A stretch of 28,574 nucleotides of DNA, taken from positions 1 to 28,574 of the forward strand of contig CAMLGR010000045.1 in assembly GCA_946479615.1 (NCBI GenBank). Direction: 5' to 3'. Shown here in pieces: positions 1 to 6,041 of the stretch (positions are counted from its first letter, which is position 1; the number at the start of each line of letters is the position of its first letter). The notes below the pieces were generated by a model that was not told where the DNA came from, ran no database searches, and worked only from the letters and a program-made list of their open reading frames with translations. Position numbers and translations under genes: made by a program. Origin of the DNA: an uncultured Bacteroidota bacterium (GTDB lineage Bacteria > Bacteroidota > Bacteroidia > Chitinophagales > Chitinophagaceae).

Positions 1-906
1 TATATCGGCAGCAATATAACCACCGGTAAGTGCCAGGCTGGGATAAAGATCAGCGCGTGTAGCTTTTACTCCTGTCTCTGCTGCTTTCTTACGCAGGTCA
101 AGTGCTGCCATATCTTTTCTGTTGGTAAGAGCCGATTGCACATATTCTTCCAGGGTTTGCAAGTTTTGTGCAGGATCGTTCATAACAGAATCAGGAACCA
201 ATTCAGTCTGGTCAGGAAGACCCAGCATCAGGTTCATATTGACATTGGCCAGTTGCCAGTTATTCTGTACATCAAGTAAGGTAAGTTCCGTATTGGAAGC
301 CTGTAACTCTGCTTTCAATAAATCATTACGGGCAAGCAATCCATTCTTTTCAAGACTGCTGAAATCCTTTACCCGTTGTTGTGATTGTGCCAGGTTATCT
401 TTTACCAGGTCAACGGCTGCTTTGGCTTTATACAGGTTTACATACGCTTCGATGATATTCATTGTAACACCAGCCTTATCATGATCTGCATCGAGCTTGG
501 CAGCTTCGGCGAGATAACGGGAAGATTCGATACCATAACGAATACGGCCGCCGGCATAGATGGGTAATGAAGCATTCACAAGACCATACATCGCTTGTGA
601 TACTTTGGGCGCTTCCCCACCGGAACCGGTGCCCCCATTATCATCTTTTGTTTTTAATTTAAAATTCGCGCTGTTAAGCCGGAGATAAGAGCCGGACACT
701 TTTACATCGGGTAACTTTCTTTCCACGGCTTCTTTCAATGCGCCGGTAGCCTGTTCTATTCTTGCCTCGCTACCTTTTAATTGCTTGCTGTTTTTAATTC
801 CCAGGTCAACAGCTTCCTGCAGCGATAATGGTTTTTTTTCCTGTGCCTGTAAAGCCGAACAAAATAATAAGCCTGCCATGGCCAGGATCTTCAGTTTAGT
901 CTTCAT
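1..906 (-). CDS. TolC-family outer-membrane efflux protein (partial, N-terminal 302 residues)
   Basis: Outer-membrane channel component of a tripartite efflux or type I export system, exporting substrates from the periplasm. The frame is open from the ATG at 906 to the left edge with no stop, so about 302 residues of a family usually near 430 are present. It begins with a Sec signal peptide (MKTKLKILAMAGLLFCSALQAQ is close to the first 22 residues, cleavage after the AQ), followed by the typical first OEP helix, LSLQEAVDLGIKNS, around residues 27-40. The alpha-helical, alanine- and glutamine-rich repeats around residues 130-210 and the segment NLMLGLP near 225 are characteristic of the family. 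Its start codon lies inside the 3' end of the tetR-type gene (11 nt overlap), so the two are translationally coupled. The membrane-fusion and pump genes are expected further left. The exact substrate cannot be told. Confidence 0.9.
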   Translation of the reverse strand, partial: MKTKLKILAMAGLLFCSALQAQEKKPLSLQEAVDLGIKNSKQLKGSEARIEQATGALKEAVERKLPDVKVSGSYLRLNSANFKLKTKDDNGGTGSGGEAPKVSQAMYGLVNASLPIYAGGRIRYGIESSRYLAEAAKLDADHDKAGVTMNIIEAYVNLYKAKAAVDLVKDNLAQSQQRVKDFSSLEKNGLLARNDLLKAELQASNTELTLLDVQNNWQLANVNMNLMLGLPDQTELVPDSVMNDPAQNLQTLEEYVQSALTNRKDMAALDLRKKAAETGVKATRADLYPSLALTGGYIAADI

Positions 907-1525
907 GCGTCAGTATTGCTTTAAATATTTTTTTCATTTGCTGACTTAGTTTTGCTTTTACATAAGTCATGAATTCTTCTTCGGGCATATCCTGCAGATT
1001 GCTCACTTCCCGGTAATAATGTGAGGTAGTGATCATCTGGCTCACGGTGCCGACCAGTGTCATCATCAGCAGCGTGGTATCCACATCTTTTTTAAAAAAT
1101 CCCTTTTGCTGTCCTTCCTGGATCAGTTGCCCGATCAGGTGCTGGTTCCTTTTTTTCATCCCGATGATCTGTTGCGCGATAAACCCGTTGTTGTTCACCA
1201 TCTGTTCCCTTACCATGACACGATGAAAACATTGCTGGCCGCTGAGTTTATCGATATACTGATCGATCAGCTTTTCTATTTTTTGAACAGGATTCAATTG
1301 TGTGTCCTCGATCATACTTACCAGTCTCAATTTGAAATATTCGCTACGATATAAAAACATAGCTTCCATTAATTTCTCTTTCGAACCGAAATAGTAAGAA
1401 ATCATAGCAAGGTTCACACCAGCTGTTTCTGCGATATCACGAACGGAAGTGCCTTCGAAGCCTTTGTCTGCAAAGAGTTTCTCTGCCGCCTCCATCAATT
1501 TCACCTGCTTTTCACTGTATTCCAT
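896..1525 (-). CDS. TetR/AcrR-family transcriptional regulator
   Basis: DNA-binding repressor of about 209 residues, normal for the family. The N-terminal helix-turn-helix spans about residues 8-55: EKLFADKGFEGTSVRDIAE, then a recognition helix ending in the family hallmark SYYFGSKEKL. The rest is an alpha-helical ligand-binding and dimerisation domain with no recognisable ligand signature. I chose the ATG at 1525 rather than the upstream in-frame start at 1561, because the promoter -7 element (1549-1556) lies between them and the family normally begins about 10 residues before the first helix. The gene overlaps the tolC-type start by 11 nt, so it probably controls that efflux operon and itself. 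A promoter and symmetric repeats lie directly upstream. Confidence 0.92.
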   Translation of the reverse strand: MEYSEKQVKLMEAAEKLFADKGFEGTSVRDIAETAGVNLAMISYYFGSKEKLMEAMFLYRSEYFKLRLVSMIEDTQLNPVQKIEKLIDQYIDKLSGQQCFHRVMVREQMVNNNGFIAQQIIGMKKRNQHLIGQLIQEGQQKGFFKKDVDTTLLMMTLVGTVSQMITTSHYYREVSNLQDMPEEEFMTYVKAKLSQQMKKIFKAILTHED

Positions 1526-1548
1526 ATAGCGTGTTTTAAAAAAGAAGG

Positions 1549-1579
1549 CAAAATTAAACAAATGTTTAATTAAAACAAA
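1549..1579 (-). promoter_or_regulatory. Bacteroidota-type promoter of the tetR-tolC operon
   Basis: Reading the minus strand, TTTG (1579-1576) is followed by 19 nt and then TAATTTTG (1556-1549). This matches the Bacteroidota consensus TTTG-N19-TAnnTTTG exactly. Transcription would start near 1545, giving a leader of about 20 nt before the ATG at 1525. Confidence 0.7.
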
Positions 1580-1591
1580 CGTTTAATTAAA
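1552..1591. promoter_or_regulatory. Probable TetR operator: symmetric and tandem repeats over the promoter
   Basis: A perfect inverted repeat, AATTAAAC-4 nt-GTTTAATT, lies at 1552-1571. A 19-bp unit beginning AAACAAA and ending GTTTAATTAAA occurs twice with a 17-bp period (1556-1574 and 1573-1591, one base different). The repeats cover the spacer and -33 element of the tetR promoter, the expected place for an autorepressor. That this TetR protein binds here is inference. Confidence 0.55.
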
Positions 1592-1637
1592 TAATTTTAA
1601 GATGGAGAATTAAGTGGCTGTATTTTAATTGCTTATG

Positions 1638-1812
1638 TTTTAGGTGTAAAAGCGGTTTGCTATCAGGTATTAATTCCACGGAGGACCACAGAGTAATCCT
1701 CGCAGCCCTCTGCTCCTCTGCTGTCCTCCGTGGAATTAATACCTGATAGCATGCAGTACAGTCTGGTTCAGAATGTCACCATCGCTTAACATTTAAAACC
1801 TAACACCTGAAA
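1638..1812. repeat. Nested palindromic repeat filling the tetR-ald intergenic region
   Basis: The 303-base gap 1526-1828 holds the tetR promoter at its left end and this structure; I see no gene in it. The core is a perfect 29-bp inverted repeat (1658-1686 and 1723-1751) around a 36-nt loop; inside the loop CAGAG (1689-1693) and CTCTG (1716-1720) pair further. Outside it, TTTTAGGTGT (1638-1647) faces TTTCAGGTGT read on the minus strand (1812-1803), so a second, weaker inverted repeat encloses the first. The core contains the GGAGGAC and CACAGAG words common in dispersed intergenic repeats of several phyla. It lies directly downstream of the alanine dehydrogenase stop codon and may act as its terminator. 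Confidence 0.8.
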
Positions 1813-1828
1813 CTTTAAAAAACCAGGA

Positions 1829-3043
1829 TTACCGTTGGCTCGCAATGAGCAGGTTGAGATCGGTATATTTCAGGTCGAAACGCTCACTAAGGTAGAAGTT
1901 CGTAAGCGCGCCTTTGAACAGGTAAATACCGCTGCGCAGATGCACCCGGTGCCAGACCAGGTTTTCGAATCCACCTTCTTCGCCCGCCTCCAGCAATAAT
2001 GGCATCAATACATTACTGATCGCCTGCGAAGCTGTCCTGGCAAACCCGGAAGGAATATTAGGAACACAATAATGGATCACTCCATATTTCATGAAGATGG
2101 GATGTTCATGACTGGTGATCTCTGAAGTTTCAAAACAACCCCCACGGTCGATACTCACATCGATCACTACCGATCCCGGGCGCATATTACTGACCATTTC
2201 CTCCGTTACCACCATAGGTGTGCGACCGGTTTGTGAAGCCAGCGCTCCCACGGCCACTTCGCAGGTCTTTAATTGCTTGGCCAGCATTCTGGGTTCGATG
2301 ACCGAGGTCCAGAGACGATGCCCTATATTATTTTGTAATCGTTTTAAACGATACACACTGTTGTCAAACACTTTTACCGATGCACCCAATGCCAGGGCGG
2401 CTCTTGCAGCATATTCCCCTACGATACCTGCACCGATAATAATTACCTTGGTAGGTGCAATACCGGAAATACCTCCCAGCAATACTCCTTTTCCATGATT
2501 GGCCGAGCTCAGGTATTGCGCCGCGATCAGCATGACTGCACTACCAGCGATCTCGCTCATACTTCTGACTATGGGATAAGAATCGCTGTCATCTTTTAAA
2601 TTCTCAAACGAAATAGCTGTGATCTTTTTTGTCATCATGCTTTCGAGTATCTCGGCTTTCATGACTGACAAATGAATGGGGGAAATAATTACCTGGTTCA
2701 TTTGGAGAAAGGGAAGATCCTCCTCGATAACAGGGGCGCTTTTTACCAGTATCGGCGCTTTGAATACCTCTTCTCTTTCGTATACGATCTTAGCGCCGGC
2801 TTCTCCGTAATCCTTATCCCGGAAATGAGAAGCTTCACCCGCATTATGCTCGATCATTACCTGGTGACCGTTACTGACCAGTACGCTGACAGCATCGGGC
2901 GTCAGGGCAATCCTGTTTTCCTGAAAAGCGATCTCTTTGGGAATACCAATCAGCATTTGTGAGCCTTTTGGTTTTATATCGAGCGTTTCTTCCAGCGTTT
3001 CATAACTAAAGGAAGTGCTGATCCGGGGTTTTTGCTGGCTCAT
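1829..3043 (-). CDS. ald: Alanine dehydrogenase (AlaDH/PNT family)
   Basis: Catalyses reversible NAD-dependent deamination of L-alanine to pyruvate and ammonium in the cytosol. At 404 residues it is longer than the classical enzyme of about 370, with roughly 30 extra N-terminal residues before the catalytic domain starts at IGIPKE (32-37). Expected catalytic positions are present: R44 in ENRIALTP, K101, H124 in SPIHLS, and D299 in SIDRGG. The NAD-binding Rossmann motif GAGIVG is at 204-209. The classical SIDQGG and HYAVANMPGAVP segments are altered here to SIDRGG and HYCVPNIPSGFA, so this is the diverged Bacteroidota branch and its substrate preference is less certain. It follows tsaE with a 40-nt gap and probably shares its transcript, though a possible extra -7 element lies between them. 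Confidence 0.87.
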   Translation of the reverse strand: MSQQKPRISTSFSYETLEETLDIKPKGSQMLIGIPKEIAFQENRIALTPDAVSVLVSNGHQVMIEHNAGEASHFRDKDYGEAGAKIVYEREEVFKAPILVKSAPVIEEDLPFLQMNQVIISPIHLSVMKAEILESMMTKKITAISFENLKDDSDSYPIVRSMSEIAGSAVMLIAAQYLSSANHGKGVLLGGISGIAPTKVIIIGAGIVGEYAARAALALGASVKVFDNSVYRLKRLQNNIGHRLWTSVIEPRMLAKQLKTCEVAVGALASQTGRTPMVVTEEMVSNMRPGSVVIDVSIDRGGCFETSEITSHEHPIFMKYGVIHYCVPNIPSGFARTASQAISNVLMPLLLEAGEEGGFENLVWHRVHLRSGIYLFKGALTNFYLSERFDLKYTDLNLLIASQR

Positions 3044-3074
3044 GAAGAAGGTTAATGCGTTAAAATACCGCCTT

Positions 3075-3082
3075 CAAAAATA
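3075..3082 (-). promoter_or_regulatory. Possible -7 element for the alanine dehydrogenase gene
   Basis: TATTTTTG on the minus strand fits TAnnTTTG and begins immediately after the tsaE stop codon. It would give a 28-nt leader. No TTTG or TTG lies at the right distance upstream, so this is weak. Confidence 0.3.
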
Positions 3083-3083
3083 A

Positions 3084-3509
3084 CTAATTCCGGTTGATTA
3101 TGAGTTTTCGGGTGGCAGAATCCATGATTATAATTTCTATATGCAGGGTATCGTCCGGGAGCAGTCCCGGTGCCCTGTCCGGCCATTCCAGCAGGCAGGT
3201 ATGACCGCTATACAGGCAATCTTCCACCCCGGCCCGCTGCGCTTCTTCCTCATCGCGCAGGCGGTAGAGATCCATATGAAATATTTTTTTTTCGATACCC
3301 TCTTCCTCATATAAATATTGATTGATGATGGAAAACGTAGGACTGCCCACTACATCCTTTATTTTTTTTATATCACAAAGCGCATGAATGAATGTCGTTT
3401 TCCCTGCCCCCATTTGTCCATGAAAAGCAAACACTTTTGTGTTGGGGGTCATTTTCCAAAATGTTGAGGCTGCTTCGCTGATATTATCCAGTGAAAAAAT
3501 CAATTCCAT
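3084..3509 (-). CDS. tsaE: tRNA threonylcarbamoyladenosine biosynthesis ATPase TsaE
   Basis: ATPase partner of the TsaB-TsaD complex that makes the t6A modification at position 37 of ANN-decoding tRNAs; essential in most bacteria. The 141 residues match the usual family size. Walker A is GQMGAGKTT at 31-39 (K37), the switch segment SPTFSI is at 56-61, HMDLYRL is at 78-84, and the conserved EWP triad is at 108-110. TsaB and TsaD are not in the window. It is the first gene of a likely two-gene unit with alanine dehydrogenase. Its promoter sits so close that the transcript is predicted to start at the ATG. Confidence 0.95.
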   Translation of the reverse strand: MELIFSLDNISEAASTFWKMTPNTKVFAFHGQMGAGKTTFIHALCDIKKIKDVVGSPTFSIINQYLYEEEGIEKKIFHMDLYRLRDEEEAQRAGVEDCLYSGHTCLLEWPDRAPGLLPDDTLHIEIIIMDSATRKLIINRN

Positions 3510-3512
3510 TTA

Positions 3513-3544
3513 CAAATTTAACTTCCAAAAGGTCTTAATTCAAA
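3513..3544 (-). promoter_or_regulatory. Bacteroidota-type promoter of tsaE, predicting a leaderless mRNA
   Basis: On the minus strand TTTG (3544-3541), 20 nt, then TAAATTTG (3520-3513): both elements match the consensus. Only 3 nt separate the -7 element from the ATG at 3509, so transcription should begin at or within a few bases of the start codon. Confidence 0.65.
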
Positions 3545-3715
3545 AGCCAGAATGAACAGGCCGCTATTTTTACTTACAGGGGCTCCTGCAGAACAGAGCT
3601 CCAATAACGTCTTTTACAGCCGGGTGCCTGTTATGCAATTCTGACTTTGAATTTAAATAGCAACCTCGTTGCCAATATATTCCTTCCCGGATTATAACTC
3701 CCGCCGGCCTTTTAA

Positions 3716-3723
3716 TAATTTTG
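3716..3723 (+). promoter_or_regulatory. Possible -7 element of the copper ATPase gene, with nearby dyads
   Basis: TAATTTTG matches TAnnTTTG and lies 47 nt before the ATG at 3771, but no -33 TTG is seen at the right spacing. The 226-nt stretch before the gene also holds two small dyads: GCAAC-CTC-GTTGC at 3660-3672, and GGGGCTC (3579-3585) facing GAGCTCC (3596-3602) with one mismatch. Either could bind a metal-responsive regulator; none is encoded next to it. Confidence 0.35.
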
Positions 3724-3770
3724 CACTCAACAGAATGACCGGTGTTTTGTTATACTAACAGGAATAAGAA

Positions 3771-5945
3771 ATGGAAAAAATAAAATGGAAAGTCGATGGC
3801 ATGGATTGCACTAATTGTGCACTTACCATCCGCAAATACCTCGAAAAACAGGGTATGGAGGATGTAAGGGTGAATTTTGCCACCGGCGATCTGAGCTTTA
3901 GCGCCAAAGAAGAAGTAAAAGCGGAAAAACTAACTAAAGGTATCAACGATCTGGGTTACAAAGTAGTTAATGCCAATGGTAATGGTCATTCACACGATCA
4001 TGCAGGCCATGCGCATGATGAAGAAGTAAAAGGCGCTTTGCTTTCTTCCCACCTGCAACGCTTCTGGTTTTGCCTTCCGTTTACATTGCTATTGATGCTG
4101 CACATGATCCCCGGTGTTCATATCCACTGGCTGATGGATCCCTGGGTGCAACTGGTTCTTTGCCTACCTGTGTATATAGTCGGGATGAGTTTTTTTGGTA
4201 AAAGCGCCTGGAAAAGTTTACGCAACGGGCTGACCAATATGAATGTACTGATCGCTGTAGGCGCTACTGCTGCATTCGGGTATAGCCTGGCCGGTCATAT
4301 CATGGGATTGGGAGAAGGTTATTTATATTATGAAACGGCTGCCACCATTATTACCCTGGTATTCCTCGGCAATTACCTCGAAGATGCTTCTATTGCTTCT
4401 ACCCAACGCGAGCTGAAGAAGCTGGTCAAATCGCAAAAGGTAATGGCCAATATGATCGCTTTCGATGACCAGCATCGCGAAGAAATATTTCCTGTTGAAA
4501 ATACAGACCTACGTGTAGGCGATCTTATTCTTATCAAAACAGGCGAACAGGTGCCCATGGATTGTAAAATACTCTGGGGCGATGCCGAAGTGAGTGAAGC
4601 GATCATCACGGGTGAAAGCTCTCCTTTACATAAAACAAAGAAAGATATATTGATCGGTGGCAGCATCCTGGAAAGTGGCACGGTCAAAGCACAGGTAACA
4701 GCTGTAGGTGATGATACGGTATTATCAGGCATCATCAATATGATGAAAGAAGCGCAGGGAGAAAAACCACCGGCCCAGCAAATGGCAGACCGGATCAGCG
4801 CCATATTCGTACCGGTCGTTATTGGTATTGCTATCCTTACGCTGATCATCAACTGGATCGTTCTCGGTGAATTTCAACCTTCGCTGATGAGAAGCATTGC
4901 TGTACTCGTGATCGCCTGTCCCTGTGCCATGGGCCTCGCTACACCTGCAGCGATTGCAGTAGGATTGGGACGCGGCGCCAAAAACGGGATCCTTTTCCGT
5001 AATGCGACCAGTCTCGAGTTATTCAAAGATATCAGGCAGGTAGTATTTGATAAAACAGGTACCCTGACAACAGGAAAGTTTGAAATAGCAAAATTCCAGT
5101 TGGCAGCGATCGGCAACTCACCACTCACGACTGACAACGAATTCAAGTCCATTGTCTATTCATTGGAGAAATATTCCAATCACCCCATTGCAAAAAGTAT
5201 TACCGAACAATGGAAAACAAAAGATGAGATCAGGTGGCAACAAACAGAAGAGATCAAAGGTGTGGGAATGAAAGCTACCGATAAAGAAGGAAATATTTAC
5301 CAGGCCGGTTCTTATGCTATCGCCCAACAATTGACGAATGATGATTCCCACAACGTATATATCACAAAGAATGGCCAACTATTGGGATGGATCGATATCA
5401 AAGATGAATTGCGGCCTGAATCAAGATCAGTAGTGGAGTACCTGCATAAAAAAGGTATCAAGACGATTTTATTGAGTGGTGATCGCCGTAAAAAGACAGA
5501 ACAGTTAGCTGCGGAGCTTGGTATCAAAGAAGTAATAGCAGAACAATCGCCGGCACAAAAACTGGAAAAGATCAGCCAGTTATCTGCACAGGCGCCGACT
5601 GTCATGGTAGGCGATGGCATCAATGATGCCCCCGCACTGGCTAAGGCTACTGTTGGCGTATCGATGAGTGATGCTTCGCACATTGCTATGCAAAGTGCAC
5701 AGGTGGTACTGACAAGGAATGGATTGAAGAATTTGCCTATGTCATTAGGATTGGGCAGGCATACTTACCTGACGATCAAACAAAATCTTTTCTGGGCATT
5801 CTCCTATAATATCGTAGCTATTCCTGTTGCGGCTTTTGGATTACTGGGAATTTATGGGCCTACTTATGGTGCATTGATCATGGCCCTCAGCGATGTTGTA
5901 CTGGCGATCAATTCCGTAAGATTATTTATTAAAAAGGTAGATTAA
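3771..5945 (+). CDS. Copper-type heavy-metal translocating P1B ATPase
   Basis: Inner-membrane ATPase that exports soft metal ions, most likely Cu(I), from the cytosol. The 724 residues contain one N-terminal HMA metal-binding domain with GMDCTNC (Cys13, Cys16), a His-rich linker at about 72-83, eight predicted membrane helices, the actuator motif TGES at 280-283, the transmembrane CPC motif at 383-385, the phosphorylation site DKTGTLT (Asp427), the nucleotide-domain HP pair (His471-Pro472), and GDGIND at 614-619. A conserved YN pair follows in helix 7. In helix 8 the usual MxxSS ends in Ser-Asp here (Met704, Ser707, Asp708), so one of the known Cu(I) ligands is replaced. No copper chaperone or metal-responsive regulator adjoins it. 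recQ follows 96 nt downstream. Function as a metal exporter is secure; copper as the ion is probable. Confidence 0.93.
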   Translation: MEKIKWKVDGMDCTNCALTIRKYLEKQGMEDVRVNFATGDLSFSAKEEVKAEKLTKGINDLGYKVVNANGNGHSHDHAGHAHDEEVKGALLSSHLQRFWFCLPFTLLLMLHMIPGVHIHWLMDPWVQLVLCLPVYIVGMSFFGKSAWKSLRNGLTNMNVLIAVGATAAFGYSLAGHIMGLGEGYLYYETAATIITLVFLGNYLEDASIASTQRELKKLVKSQKVMANMIAFDDQHREEIFPVENTDLRVGDLILIKTGEQVPMDCKILWGDAEVSEAIITGESSPLHKTKKDILIGGSILESGTVKAQVTAVGDDTVLSGIINMMKEAQGEKPPAQQMADRISAIFVPVVIGIAILTLIINWIVLGEFQPSLMRSIAVLVIACPCAMGLATPAAIAVGLGRGAKNGILFRNATSLELFKDIRQVVFDKTGTLTTGKFEIAKFQLAAIGNSPLTTDNEFKSIVYSLEKYSNHPIAKSITEQWKTKDEIRWQQTEEIKGVGMKATDKEGNIYQAGSYAIAQQLTNDDSHNVYITKNGQLLGWIDIKDELRPESRSVVEYLHKKGIKTILLSGDRRKKTEQLAAELGIKEVIAEQSPAQKLEKISQLSAQAPTVMVGDGINDAPALAKATVGVSMSDASHIAMQSAQVVLTRNGLKNLPMSLGLGRHTYLTIKQNLFWAFSYNIVAIPVAAFGLLGIYGPTYGALIMALSDVVLAINSVRLFIKKVD

Positions 5946-5953
5946 ATCTCTCT

Positions 5954-6002
5954 AGGTTATAAGGCTGTATTGACAATTATTGCAATAAACTGTGTATAAC
6001 CT
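5954..6002. other. Symmetric sequence between the copper ATPase gene and recQ
   Basis: AGGTTATA (5954-5961) and TATAACCT (5995-6002) form an 8-bp inverted repeat 33 nt apart, with a perfect 12-bp palindrome TTATTGCAATAA (5977-5988) between them. No T-tract follows, so it is not an obvious terminator. It could be a regulator site for recQ. Confidence 0.3.
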
Positions 6003-6041
6003 GCCGCCTACATTCCCATCAATCTTCTTAGTTTCGATGCC

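Noticed and set aside
4373..4852. Minus-strand open frame of 159 codons within the copper ATPase gene
   Set aside because: Shadow of the plus-strand ATPase, whose frame is fully supported by conserved motifs.
5970..6000. TTGACA-N19-TATAAC, resembling a sigma-70 promoter before recQ
   Set aside because: Bacteroidota primary sigma factors use TTTG/TAnnTTTG, and 19-nt spacing is poor for the sigma-70 pattern; more likely part of the dyad at 5954-6002.
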